Assembly (NCBI GenBank): GCA_026391735.1
Contig: JAPLDL010000002.1
Span: forward strand, 1 to 64,000
Length of the DNA: 64,000 nt
Origin: Bacteroidota bacterium
GTDB taxonomy: Bacteria; Bacteroidota; Bacteroidia; Bacteroidales; FEN-979
Direction of reading: 5' to 3'
Shown: positions 8,074 to 17,261 of the stretch, piece by piece
Layout of the letters: the number at the start of each line of letters is the position of its first letter
Numbering within the stretch: the first letter of the stretch is position 1
Translations under genes and position numbers: made by a program
Notes under the pieces: model-generated
Database searches by the model: none
Told to the model about the DNA's origin: nothing
Seen by the model: the letters and a program-made list of their open reading frames with translations, nothing else

Positions 8074-10809
8074 TCAGGGAGTAAGGTAAAGACTTAACAT
8101 GTTCAGCAAAGTATCCTTGCTTATAGGTTTGGAAATGTAATTATCGCAGCCCGCCTCCTTGCTTTTTATGTTATCGGATGACATTGCGAAGGCAGTTTGT
8201 GAAATCACAGGCAGATCTGGTCTGATGTTCTTGATCTCCCGTGCAAGATCCCAACCCAATGCATCCGGTAAACGGATGTCAAGCAGCACAAGGTCAAAAT
8301 GATTAAGCGATTTATATTGTTCCCTTAACTGCTTTCCATTATAAACACAGGTTAACTCCGTTCCGGTCTTGCTGAGTATAGCCTGAAGATATTGCATATT
8401 GGACACTTCATCCTCAACCAGCAGCAAACGCTTTCCAGGCCATTGTTCAAGAGCGGGCTTCGGTTTTTTGGATTGAAAAATAGTTTTATTGTCCGTTTGC
8501 TTTTCGACTTTTTCAAAAGGAATAGTGAATCGGAAGGTGCTGCCGTCGCCCTGAGAAGATTCCACGCTGATTGTGCCCCCGATCAGGGCAAGAGCACCCC
8601 GGCATATTGAAAGTCCCAAACCGGTTCCACCGTACAAATGAGCATGCTCTATATCGGCCTGTCTGAAATGCTCAAAAATCACTGCCTGGTTCTCCTTGGA
8701 TATACCTAGTCCGGTATCGGAAACGAAGCAGTTTATTGTTTGATTTTCAGGAACGCTGTATCCGTATTTGATACAACCTTTGGAAGTAAATTTCAACGCA
8801 TTGTCGATCAGGTTAGTGAATACCTGTTTTAAAATATAAGGGTCAGAAATGAAAACGGTCTGGTTTGCAGGAAAAGGTTTCACACACACGGCAGTAAGCT
8901 CATGTCTGTTGGATTTTTGCAGTTTCTGGAGGGTAATGGTGTGGATCTCATCGAGCAATTGATTGAGGTCAACTTCGTTTTTAACAACCTTGGCATTACC
9001 CGATTCTATTCTGGATATTTCAAGCAGCTCATTGATGATATGCATAAGATCGTCGGAGCGGGACTGTATGATGGAAGTATATCTATCGTGTTCTTCATGC
9101 GACAGCGCGGTATCGGCAAGGAGCTGGGCGAAGCCGACAATGGAATTCATCGGGGTCCGTATTTCATGCGACATATTCGCAAGGAATGCCGATTTCAGCC
9201 GGTCGGCCTCCTGGGCCTTTTCCTTGGCGGTAACAAGATCCGCTTCAGCTTTTTTTCGTTCAGCTATTTCAAACGAGAGCGATACCATGGAAGCTATTGT
9301 GACGGAAAACTGCTGTTCATCGGCCAGCCAGGATCTATGTTTGCCGGTGTTCTCAAAACAGACTACCCCTTTCAGTCGGCCCTCAAGCCATAAAGGTACA
9401 TCCATCATGGAACGTATGTCATTCGAAGTATAATATCCGGCAGGCAGCTGTGAGGTAACAGGATGCGAAATCACATCAGATGCCGCTATAACTGATCCCT
9501 TCCGTAAGTCTCTGATGTAGTCAGGGAATTCGATGGATTTAAGCACCTCTCCTTTAAAATGAGACATAGGGCCTGCCAGATAAAGGTTCTGGCAGCTAAG
9601 CTCCGAATAATCCTCATTGAATACCCAGATACTTGTGCGCTCGCATACCATGATCTTTGAAGCGATCTCACTGATGACCCGAAGATTCTCATCGAGGCTG
9701 GATTTGAAAAATCCTCCACGGTTGATCAGTTCCGACATGAGGGAGGCGTATCCTTTGTGTCTTTTCTCGGTCTCAAGCCGGGCTTCGTCTGCCTGCTTTC
9801 GCTCACTGATATCCTTTGTCACACTAAGTACGCTCACTTTCCCATCAAGGTCAATGAGCCGTGCTGAAATCAGTCCGGTGAACCTGTTCCCGTCCTTCCT
9901 CTGAAAAACCGTTTCATAATTGTTATAAAATCCCTTTTCCCTAAGATTTGAAGAAAAATATTCCCGGTCGGAAGAATTATTCCAGATAGCTATACCCACA
10001 TCGGCTTTACCAGTCGCTTCTTCCTTTGAGTAACCCGATATCGTTAAAAAAGCTGAATTACACTCAATAATTTCACTATCGGAAAGTCTTGTGATCGCAA
10101 TGGCATCCGGGCTCATATTGAAGATCGAAACAAATCGTTCCCTGGATTCAGACATATCGGCATTCAACCTTTGATTTACCATGACCAGTAAACCGAACGT
10201 CCATGCAAGCCCAACGATCAATGCATCAAAATATGCCAGGAGATTCACGGGGCTGATCAGAAATATTTCATTCATACTGGCGCCATGTAAAATCAATCCG
10301 GTCCGAATTAAAAAAATCATTCCATGGACAAGAAAAATGAATGCAGTAAGCCTTGTAGTGGCCTTGATTGACTTTATCCGGTTTTGAAATAATGCGATTG
10401 CTGCAAGGAAGCCTGTAAAACTGAGCGCTATGCTGATGATAGAAGAACGAATTGAAATGTCATCCTTTATAAAAATGAAAAAAAGCAGGAGAATGAAAAA
10501 AACGGTGAAGGAGCCAATGATCAATTTTCGATTTTCCTTCTTTCCGAAAAATCGCATCACACCGATATAAACGAAATAAGTTCCCCCCACAAGGAAAACG
10601 TTCTGGAAAATCGCAATAAACGGTGTTATTGGCATGAAACCTCTCAGAAAAAGCATTGTAAAACCAAAGATTTCCGATCCGCACCATAAAAGCCACCAGC
10701 CTATACCTTTATATACTTTGACGACACGGTACAGGTGGTAAAAAATTACAAATTGCGTGAAGTGAATGATGCCAATGATGAGGACAACCGTTTTTAAATC
10801 AATTCCCAT
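8074..10809 (-). CDS. hybrid sensor histidine kinase/response regulator (TM sensor, PAS, GAF-like, HisKA, HATPase, REC)
   Basis: FLANMSHEIRTPMNSIVGFAQLL H-box, HATPase DTGLGISKENQAVIFEHF...GGTGLGLSI, REC LLLVEDEVSNMQYLQ...DLVLLDIRLPD; several N-terminal TM helices. Confidence 0.93.
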   Translation of the reverse strand: MGIDLKTVVLIIGIIHFTQFVIFYHLYRVVKVYKGIGWWLLWCGSEIFGFTMLFLRGFMPITPFIAIFQNVFLVGGTYFVYIGVMRFFGKKENRKLIIGSFTVFFILLLFFIFIKDDISIRSSIISIALSFTGFLAAIALFQNRIKSIKATTRLTAFIFLVHGMIFLIRTGLILHGASMNEIFLISPVNLLAYFDALIVGLAWTFGLLVMVNQRLNADMSESRERFVSIFNMSPDAIAITRLSDSEIIECNSAFLTISGYSKEEATGKADVGIAIWNNSSDREYFSSNLREKGFYNNYETVFQRKDGNRFTGLISARLIDLDGKVSVLSVTKDISERKQADEARLETEKRHKGYASLMSELINRGGFFKSSLDENLRVISEIASKIMVCERTSIWVFNEDYSELSCQNLYLAGPMSHFKGEVLKSIEFPDYIRDLRKGSVIAASDVISHPVTSQLPAGYYTSNDIRSMMDVPLWLEGRLKGVVCFENTGKHRSWLADEQQFSVTIASMVSLSFEIAERKKAEADLVTAKEKAQEADRLKSAFLANMSHEIRTPMNSIVGFAQLLADTALSHEEHDRYTSIIQSRSDDLMHIINELLEISRIESGNAKVVKNEVDLNQLLDEIHTITLQKLQKSNRHELTAVCVKPFPANQTVFISDPYILKQVFTNLIDNALKFTSKGCIKYGYSVPENQTINCFVSDTGLGISKENQAVIFEHFRQADIEHAHLYGGTGLGLSICRGALALIGGTISVESSQGDGSTFRFTIPFEKVEKQTDNKTIFQSKKPKPALEQWPGKRLLLVEDEVSNMQYLQAILSKTGTELTCVYNGKQLREQYKSLNHFDLVLLDIRLPDALGWDLAREIKNIRPDLPVISQTAFAMSSDNIKSKEAGCDNYISKPISKDTLLNMLSLYLTP

Positions 10810-10868
10810 GTAAGGATCTTGCTTTGATTATTATTTTTTTCGGTTTACTTTCAACAGAAATCTGAAGT

Positions 10869-11672
10869 TTAAGGTAATAATAAATTTACTGTCGCCCTGA
10901 AACCAAATTGCGGCTGGTTAAAATTGCCAAAAAAAATCTTTGGTCCAAGCACAAAGTTCAAAAATTGTTTCCCAACCCTGATCAATTTCTGGCCGGTGAT
11001 TATCACCGAACCATTGGTAACGTCTTTTTTCCATTCATATCCGATCTCAGAAGTAAGCCCTATCCCCCAACCATAATTGAAATTGTATACCATCAATGGC
11101 TGAATATAAGTATAGCTGAAATCGGGCCGCTGTTCATTCCCGGCGAAGCTCCAGAGATGAAAAAGCAGAAAGGCGGCAACGATTTTTTTGGTCTGGATTG
11201 CAGCAATCCCTCCCGGACCAGCGGCCCACTTTTTTGCAGATAATTCATTTGGAAACCCGGTTGGAAAGTAAAAGGACGGGCCTATCCCCCAAACGAACCT
11301 TCCGGGTTTGGGTGAAATGAAGGTGTTGATCAGCAAATCCCCCAATCCGGTTTGGCTGGTATTGCCGTAGATGCTCAGCTGTGAAATAACAGGCAACACC
11401 ACCCTGTTGATGATATCAATCTTTTTCCCCAGCGAAAAAGGAAAGATCGGCATCAGGTTCATGGTCCACCTGAATCCGTTGTTTGGCGGAACGTTGAAGT
11501 CATAATTATTTTGGAATGGTAGGCTGATATAACACAGGGGATTGATTTCCCTGGGAAGCAGGACAGACTTCTGTTGAGCGAAGCAGGAGTGATAAACAAC
11601 AATAATGGCTATAGTAATCAGGACTCCACCTGTTCTCATATAACAACCTGGCCTAACACTCTTTTTCGTCAT
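10869..11672 (-). CDS. outer-membrane beta-barrel-like hypothetical protein with signal peptide
   Basis: Start moved to MTKKSVRP... because the ORF-track start (11786) runs into the tRNA. Barrel-like alternating sequence ending PQFGFRATVNLLLP. Confidence 0.65.
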   Translation of the reverse strand: MTKKSVRPGCYMRTGGVLITIAIIVVYHSCFAQQKSVLLPREINPLCYISLPFQNNYDFNVPPNNGFRWTMNLMPIFPFSLGKKIDIINRVVLPVISQLSIYGNTSQTGLGDLLINTFISPKPGRFVWGIGPSFYFPTGFPNELSAKKWAAGPGGIAAIQTKKIVAAFLLFHLWSFAGNEQRPDFSYTYIQPLMVYNFNYGWGIGLTSEIGYEWKKDVTNGSVIITGQKLIRVGKQFLNFVLGPKIFFGNFNQPQFGFRATVNLLLP

Positions 11673-11731
11673 CAGCCTGTAATACCCCTTTATTACAAAT
11701 ATAAGTGGTTTAGGCCAAGCTGTTACGATAA

Positions 11732-11766
11732 TAAAAAACCACTTACAAAAAAGCTTGCAAGTGGTT
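11732..11766 (-). terminator. Rho-independent terminator downstream of the tRNA
   Basis: On the minus strand: aaccacttgcaagcttttttgtaagtggttttttatt, a stem of about 8 bp followed by a T tract. Confidence 0.7.
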
Positions 11767-11777
11767 GATTCTGAGGG

Positions 11778-11851
11778 TGGGCCCACCAGGACTTGAACCT
11801 GGGACCAATAGATTATGAGTCTACTGCTCTAACCGTCTGAGCTATGGGCCC
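11778..11851 (-). tRNA. tRNA with CAU anticodon, probably tRNA-Ile2 (lysidine-modified) rather than tRNA-Met
   Basis: Reverse complement GGGCCCATAGCTCAGACGGTTAGAGCAGTAGACTCATAATCTATTGGTCCCAGGTTCAAGTCCTGGTGGGCCCA folds as a complete cloverleaf with loop CTCATAA. The GACTCATAATC...TTGGTC...GGTTCAAGTCC context resembles E. coli ileX/ileY as I recall it. Confidence 0.93.
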
Positions 11852-11854
11852 TTA

Positions 11855-11917
11855 CCGTGATCCGTAATTCCTGATTCGCGAACCGGTTCACGGATCTCAG
11901 TTCACGGAGCACAGATT
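11855..11917. repeat. 7-nt-periodic inverted repeat (CCGTGAW family)
   Basis: CCGTGAT CCGTAAT TCCTGAT TCGCGAA CCGGTTC ACGGATC TCAGTTC ACGGAGC ACAGATT. Left units ~CCGTGAW, right units are the complement (TTCACGG), centred on GAACCGGTTC. Confidence 0.7.
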
Positions 11918-11923
11918 TTGGGG

Positions 11924-11955
11924 TGCAAAGGTAAAAATATTTTACCACCTTTGCA
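11924..11955. promoter_or_regulatory. palindromic divergent promoter region between the tRNA (-) and the HAD gene (+)
   Basis: tgcaaaggt(11924-11932)...acctttgca(11947-11955) inverted repeat. The minus strand reads TTACCTTTGC, matching the Bacteroidota -7 consensus TAnnTTTG. Confidence 0.55.
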
Positions 11956-11973
11956 ATCGGAAAGCCCGTAACA

Positions 11974-12618
11974 ATGCTTAAACTTATCCCTGCTGCTTCT
12001 GGCGGTAACGATATCCGTAATATTATTTTTGATTTCGGAGGAGTCATCTGCAATATCGACGTCAGATTATCGGAATTGAAATTCAGGGAACTGGGTTTCA
12101 AAGGGTTTAATCCTTCCTACTCGATTGAAGAAGGGGAAGATGTCTTCCGAAGACTGGAAGGTGGAAAAATTTCAATCCCTGGATTTTTTGAAATCCTGAA
12201 AAAACAACTTAAACCCGGCGTCACTGATAATGAGATTCTTGATGCCTGGAATGCTATGATCCTCGATATTCCCCCACGGCGGGTCAGGTTGCTGGAAGAA
12301 GTAAAAAAGTCATACAGGATATTTATACTCAGCAATTCCAACGAAATCCATTATAATAAATATCTTGGTGATTTCAGCCATAGATACGGCTACTCTTCCT
12401 TCACAGATCTATTTGAAAAAACCTGGTTCTCATTCCGTATCCATCTGCAGAAACCATCAAAAGAAATATTTGATTATGTAATAGCGAATGGAGCCCTTTC
12501 TCCCTCGGAAACATTGTTTATCGACGATTCGGTTCAGCATACCGCATCCGCTGCCACTGTTGGGTTAAAGACCTATCACCTGAACCCACCCGAAGAGATC
12601 ACCCAGATCTTTGAATAA
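11974..12618 (+). CDS. HAD-family hydrolase (YihX-like phosphatase)
   Basis: IIFDFGGVICNIDV motif I, FILSNSNEIH motif II, LFIDDSVQHTASA motif IV. Confidence 0.88.
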   Translation: MLKLIPAASGGNDIRNIIFDFGGVICNIDVRLSELKFRELGFKGFNPSYSIEEGEDVFRRLEGGKISIPGFFEILKKQLKPGVTDNEILDAWNAMILDIPPRRVRLLEEVKKSYRIFILSNSNEIHYNKYLGDFSHRYGYSSFTDLFEKTWFSFRIHLQKPSKEIFDYVIANGALSPSETLFIDDSVQHTASAATVGLKTYHLNPPEEITQIFE

Positions 12619-12647
12619 GCGTAAAAGCAGAAAAAGATAAAAAAGGC

Positions 12648-12678
12648 TTGACATTCAGCGAAAAAAGCATTAATTTTG
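12648..12678 (+). promoter_or_regulatory. promoter of queA
   Basis: TTGAC (12648-12652), 18-nt spacer, TAATTTTG (12671-12678), matching the Bacteroidota TTG/TAnnTTTG pattern. Confidence 0.6.
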
Positions 12679-12700
12679 CACGCCTTTTTAATCGACACGC

Positions 12701-13750
12701 ATGAAGCTATCTCAGTTTCGTTTCCACTTGCCACCTGATCTAATTGCTAACCATCCTTCAAAACACCGTGACGACGTCAATATGATGATCCTCGACCGGA
12801 AAAAGCAATCCATTCAGCACAAGCACTTTAAAGATATCCTGAACTATTTTGGCGATGGCGATGTGTTTATAATTAACAACACGAAGGTATTTCCTGCACG
12901 CCTTTATGGGGAAAAAGAAAAGACCGGCGCCAAGATCGAGGTTTTCCTGTTACGGGAACTGAACCGCGAATCCAGGTTATGGGACGTACTCGTTGACCCT
13001 GCCCGTAAGATAAGAATAGGCAACAAATTATATTTTGGCGACGACGATTCCCTGGTTGCCGAAGTGATCGATAATACAACTTCAAGAGGCAGAACCATCC
13101 GGTTTCTTTTTGACGGCCCTTACGATGAATTCAAAAAAACAATCCAGAAGCTTGGCGAAACCCCGCTTCCCAAGATCCATAACCGTCCGGTTACTCATGA
13201 AGACAACGAGCGATACCAGACCATTTTTGCAAAACATGAAGGCGCAGTAGCTGCCCCCACGGCCGGACTGCATTTCACCCGGGAAGTCATGAAACGGCTT
13301 GAACTGAAAGGGGTAAGCTTTGCCGAGATCACCCTGCATGTCGGGCTTGGTAACTTCCGTACAATAGATGTTGAAGACCTCACCAAGCATAAGATGGATT
13401 CCGAAGAAGTAATCATTGAGCCTGAAACTGCAGAGATCGTTAACAAGGCCAAGATGGACAAAAAGAAAATCGTGGCCGTGGGAACAACAACCATGAAAGC
13501 AATCGAATCGTCGGTTACCGTGGGAGGCATGCTAAAACCTTTCAAAGGCTGGACCAACAAGTTCATTTTCCCTCCTTATGAATTCAGCATTGCCAATTGC
13601 ATGATCACTAATTTTCATCTTCCACAGACACCAATGATGATGCTTACTTCCGCTTTTGCCGGATTTGATTTTACCATGAAGTCATACGAGGAAGCCGTTG
13701 AAAAGAAATATAAATTCTTTACCTACGGTGATCCCATGCTCATCCTGTAA
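12701..13750 (+). CDS. queA: S-adenosylmethionine:tRNA ribosyltransferase-isomerase
   Basis: [25 protein letters not shown]..., [41 protein letters not shown]. Confidence 0.95.
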   Translation: MKLSQFRFHLPPDLIANHPSKHRDDVNMMILDRKKQSIQHKHFKDILNYFGDGDVFIINNTKVFPARLYGEKEKTGAKIEVFLLRELNRESRLWDVLVDPARKIRIGNKLYFGDDDSLVAEVIDNTTSRGRTIRFLFDGPYDEFKKTIQKLGETPLPKIHNRPVTHEDNERYQTIFAKHEGAVAAPTAGLHFTREVMKRLELKGVSFAEITLHVGLGNFRTIDVEDLTKHKMDSEEVIIEPETAEIVNKAKMDKKKIVAVGTTTMKAIESSVTVGGMLKPFKGWTNKFIFPPYEFSIANCMITNFHLPQTPMMMLTSAFAGFDFTMKSYEEAVEKKYKFFTYGDPMLIL

Positions 13751-13752
13751 AC

Positions 13753-14430
13753 TTGAATAAATTTGCCATCATCGTGGCTGGAGGCAGCGGGAACCGAATG
13801 AGTTCCGCTATTCCCAAGCAATTCCTCAGTCTTGCAGGAAAACCAGTCTTAATGCACTCTATCAAGGCTTTTCACGAATACGATCCCCTGCTGAAAATTA
13901 TTGTAGCGCTTCCCCAGAGCTTGTTCTCAGCCTGGGAAACACTCTGCAAAGAGCATGTCTTTGAGCTACCCCATATTCTTGCAAACGGTGGCAGGATGCG
14001 ATTTGATTCGGTAAAAAATGCACTTTCTTTTGTGTCTGCGGATGGCATTGTCGCAGTCCACGACGGGGTACGGCCGCTTGTAAGCCAGAGCTTGATCTCA
14101 CGCGCTTATGATCATGCTGCCCTTAATGGAAATGCAATACCTTTCACCCCTGTGACAGATTCGGTGCGTGAGTCTTATGGCAATATCAACCAACCACTCA
14201 ACCGCATTAACCTCAGGCTGATCCAGACCCCCCAGGTTTTCCACTCATCCTTGTTGCTGGAGGCATATGCACTGGATTATTCCGACCGGTTCACCGATGA
14301 TGCCAGTGTTATTGAGGCTGCCGGAGTGCCCATAAACCTCATCCCGGGAGAGCCCTATAATATTAAAATTACCTTCCCCGAAGACCTCGCAATCGCTGAA
14401 GCGTTATTGAAATACAGTCAGGCTGGCTAA
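13753..14430 (+). CDS. ispD: 2-C-methyl-D-erythritol 4-phosphate cytidylyltransferase (TTG start)
   Basis: FAIIVAGGSGNRMSSAIPKQFLSLAGKPVLMHSI, VHDGVRPLVS, NLRLIQTPQVF, TDDASVIEAAG. Start codon is TTG, 2 nt after the queA stop. Confidence 0.94.
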   Translation: MNKFAIIVAGGSGNRMSSAIPKQFLSLAGKPVLMHSIKAFHEYDPLLKIIVALPQSLFSAWETLCKEHVFELPHILANGGRMRFDSVKNALSFVSADGIVAVHDGVRPLVSQSLISRAYDHAALNGNAIPFTPVTDSVRESYGNINQPLNRINLRLIQTPQVFHSSLLLEAYALDYSDRFTDDASVIEAAGVPINLIPGEPYNIKITFPEDLAIAEALLKYSQAG

Positions 14431-14439
14431 TTTCACTAC

Positions 14440-15639
14440 CTACCTTCTGAAACTTCTTCCTTTCCAGGTATACCTGCTGAATTGTCCGGCAACGCCTGCT
14501 GTAAGAGAATAAAAAAACTGGAAGACCTGAGCTGCGAAATAATAATTCAAAAGATGTTTTTTATTGAAAAACCCTGCCATCAGCCATACCAGGGGATATT
14601 CCACCAAGATTTTTACAAACCAAAGGAATGAGGAAAGGAGAAGGATCGCCGGATTAAAAATACCCAATATGCCACCGGTCAGGATAAGGAAAGGGAAACC
14701 AAAGGTCAGGGTGCCTGAAAGAATAACCCAGGGATCCCGGTAGGCCCGGCTTTTTGAAACCCATCTCAGCCTCTGCTCCCAGAAATCATTCCAGGTTATT
14801 GAAGGTGAAGTGAGGGTAATTGCATTTCTATCCTTCAGAAAAACCAAAGAGCCTCCTCCCAATTGTTTTCTGAAATTCATCATTAAAAACTGGTCATCCC
14901 CCGAATTGAAAACCCGGTTTCCTGTATACCCCCCTGTTTCCAGGAAAGCTTCCTTACGATAAGCAAGGTTGGCTCCGTTGCACATCAATGGAAAGCACAG
15001 GTTTGCTGAACCGGCTGTAACTCCCATAATTCCCAGAAATTCAAGTACCTGGATATTCTGGAACAATCCTTTCTCGCCTGTAAATCCTACCGGCCCAAGC
15101 ACCATGCTTACGCTCGGGTTCCTGAAACTCCGGGCCATTGCACTGATCCAGGATGTACCATGAACAGTATCGGCATCGGTGGCCAGGATGATATCACCGG
15201 TAGCCACTGCAATAGCTCTCTCGATAGCTTTCTTTTTCCCGGCATTCTCAGAACTGATCTTGTCGGCCTGCAATAGTGTCACCCTCAGTGAGGGGTGTTC
15301 GTAAATCCAATGACGGACTTTTTCGGAGGTATAGTCTTCCGATAAATCATCTGAAACAATGATCTCAAAGAAATCAGCCGGATAGTCCTGCAAAGCTAGA
15401 TCATCTAGGCAAAAGGTGATGACCCTGGCTTCATTCCTAACAGGCAGTACTACCGATATTTTGGCCGTCCCGGTATGGCGCTGTCCCGTTTTAGCTGAAG
15501 AATAATAATTCTCTATCTTATCAGGTCCCTGACCCGTTTTTTGATTTTTCATGGCTCCCGCCGTGATCACCAGCATCATAATACAGTATAAAACTGCAGT
15601 AAGTATAAGGATACAACTGAACGCCAGGTCAAAGTTCAT
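14440..15639 (-). CDS. family 2 glycosyltransferase, membrane-associated
   Basis: ISVVLPVRNEARVI, IIVSDDLSED, ILATDADT, SGDDQFLMMNFRK, QRLRWVSKS, C-terminal TM helices. Confidence 0.88.
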   Translation of the reverse strand: MNFDLAFSCILILTAVLYCIMMLVITAGAMKNQKTGQGPDKIENYYSSAKTGQRHTGTAKISVVLPVRNEARVITFCLDDLALQDYPADFFEIIVSDDLSEDYTSEKVRHWIYEHPSLRVTLLQADKISSENAGKKKAIERAIAVATGDIILATDADTVHGTSWISAMARSFRNPSVSMVLGPVGFTGEKGLFQNIQVLEFLGIMGVTAGSANLCFPLMCNGANLAYRKEAFLETGGYTGNRVFNSGDDQFLMMNFRKQLGGGSLVFLKDRNAITLTSPSITWNDFWEQRLRWVSKSRAYRDPWVILSGTLTFGFPFLILTGGILGIFNPAILLLSSFLWFVKILVEYPLVWLMAGFFNKKHLLNYYFAAQVFQFFYSLTAGVAGQFSRYTWKGRSFRR

Positions 15640-15645
15640 ATGACA

Positions 15646-16662
15646 TCAGGTTTCATTACTACGGAAGAACTGTAAACGGAAGAGAAAAATGCTCCCTGTC
15701 ACAGCGGGGATGCCAAGGTTAATGACCCAAAGCAAAACCGATGCGGTGAGGATGCCAAGATTAAGATCGGCTGAAACGGTCATCAACGGATTGAAATAAA
15801 AACCGAAGAAATAAATGGCTACAGATCCCCGTATTCCCAGCTCAGTCAGTGCAATCGTCGGGATTATGGCCATGATCAGATATATCAGGGATATCAGGAG
15901 ATATGCATAATAAAACGGGACCTTTACACCGAGGGCGATTAACAACAACAGGTACTGGGTTGAAAAGACGAAATATCTCGCAAAGCTCAGAGCCATAACA
16001 ATCCACAGATCCCGGTTTGAATACAGGGTAAAAACCCTGAAATATTTCCTTATCCGGTTCAGACCGTTCCGAAGGATCTTTTCTTTCCATGTTGAAAGAA
16101 AAGATACATTGAAAAAAAGCCCAAGCAGGAGGAAGTCAAGTAAAAGAACCAGGGCAATAAAAGCATAATACAGATATCCGGTGATGAATGAGGCACCCGG
16201 CATGAATATGGGCAGGAAAACCAGCAAAGCGACAGAACCTGTCACTATGGTTACTAACAGCTGGCTCATGCTTCCGATGACAGTAATAAGAATTCCCTCA
16301 ACATGGCTTGCTTTTTTGAGGATAAATGCCCTTCCGAAATATTCTCCAACCCGGTTCGGTGTAAAGGAACTGATCGTAACCCCGGTAAGCACGGCCAGAA
16401 CAGATTGCTTCAAATTCACTTCTTCTACCTTTGAAATCAGGTTTTTCCATTTCCATGCTTCGATCAGCCAGTTAAAAATCATTAAAATCAAAATCAGGGA
16501 AAGTAGCCATAGGAACCTTGGCGAGCTGATGTCATCCTCAAGGGTTTTGAGCAATGCGGGCAAATCCTGCTTCCAGAATACCTGGTTGATAATAAAAAGG
16601 TAGGAAACAATAAGAATTACAAGCTGTATGAGAAGATTATATCTTTTGTATAACTTTGTCAT
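15646..16662 (-). CDS. lysylphosphatidylglycerol synthase TM region/UPF0104-like flippase family protein
   Basis: Multi-TM protein with SSFTPNRVGEYFGRAFIL and IPTIALTELGIRGSVAIYFFG. Confidence 0.75.
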   Translation of the reverse strand: MTKLYKRYNLLIQLVILIVSYLFIINQVFWKQDLPALLKTLEDDISSPRFLWLLSLILILMIFNWLIEAWKWKNLISKVEEVNLKQSVLAVLTGVTISSFTPNRVGEYFGRAFILKKASHVEGILITVIGSMSQLLVTIVTGSVALLVFLPIFMPGASFITGYLYYAFIALVLLLDFLLLGLFFNVSFLSTWKEKILRNGLNRIRKYFRVFTLYSNRDLWIVMALSFARYFVFSTQYLLLLIALGVKVPFYYAYLLISLIYLIMAIIPTIALTELGIRGSVAIYFFGFYFNPLMTVSADLNLGILTASVLLWVINLGIPAVTGSIFLFRLQFFRSNET

Positions 16663-16683
16663 GCCGGCAAATTTAAGCTAAAA

Positions 16684-17244
16684 ATGCCTGAAATAATTCG
16701 TGAAAAGATCATTTTGGGGATCGACCCCGGAACTACCATCATGGGCTACGGAATTATCCGGGTCGATGGAACCAGGATTATTATGCTTGATTTCGGAGTC
16801 TTGAAATTAAACAAATTTGACGACCATCCTTTAAGGCTGAAACTGATATTTGATAAAACCCTCTCACTTATTGAGCAGTATAAACCCGATGAACTTGCCA
16901 TCGAAGCCCAGTTTTTCGGAAAAAATGTACAGTCCATGCTGAAGCTTGGAAGGGCCCAGGGTGTCGCTATAGCCGCAGCATTATCCAGGACCATCCCCAT
17001 ATTCGAATATTCCCCCCGTAAAATCAAACAATCTATTACAGGGAAAGGCGCTGCCTCCAAAGAACAGGTTGCAGCCATGCTTCAGCGATTGCTGCTGCTG
17101 AAAGAAGCACCCGAAAGTTTCGACGCAACGGATGCTTTAGCAGTAGCTGTCTGCCATCACTTCCAGAAAGGAACCGTTGAAACAGGGAAGAAATTTACAG
17201 GATGGAAGAGCTTTTTGACAGCGAATCCGGGAAGAGTTAAGTAA
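16684..17244 (+). CDS. ruvC: crossover junction endodeoxyribonuclease RuvC
   Basis: ILGIDPGTTIMGYGII, LAIEAQFFGKNVQSMLKLGRAQGVAIAAAL, SPRKIKQSITGKGAASKEQV, DATDALAVAVCHH. Confidence 0.95.
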   Translation: MPEIIREKIILGIDPGTTIMGYGIIRVDGTRIIMLDFGVLKLNKFDDHPLRLKLIFDKTLSLIEQYKPDELAIEAQFFGKNVQSMLKLGRAQGVAIAAALSRTIPIFEYSPRKIKQSITGKGAASKEQVAAMLQRLLLLKEAPESFDATDALAVAVCHHFQKGTVETGKKFTGWKSFLTANPGRVK

Positions 17245-17261
17245 CGAAGTAACGAGACAAC

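Noticed and set aside
11676-11786. N-terminal extension of the 10869-11786 ORF
   Set aside because: It runs into the tRNA terminator and tRNA 3' end, so the start was moved downstream.
12619-12700. PreQ1 riboswitch upstream of queA
   Set aside because: The leader between the promoter and ATG is only about 20 nt, too short for an aptamer.
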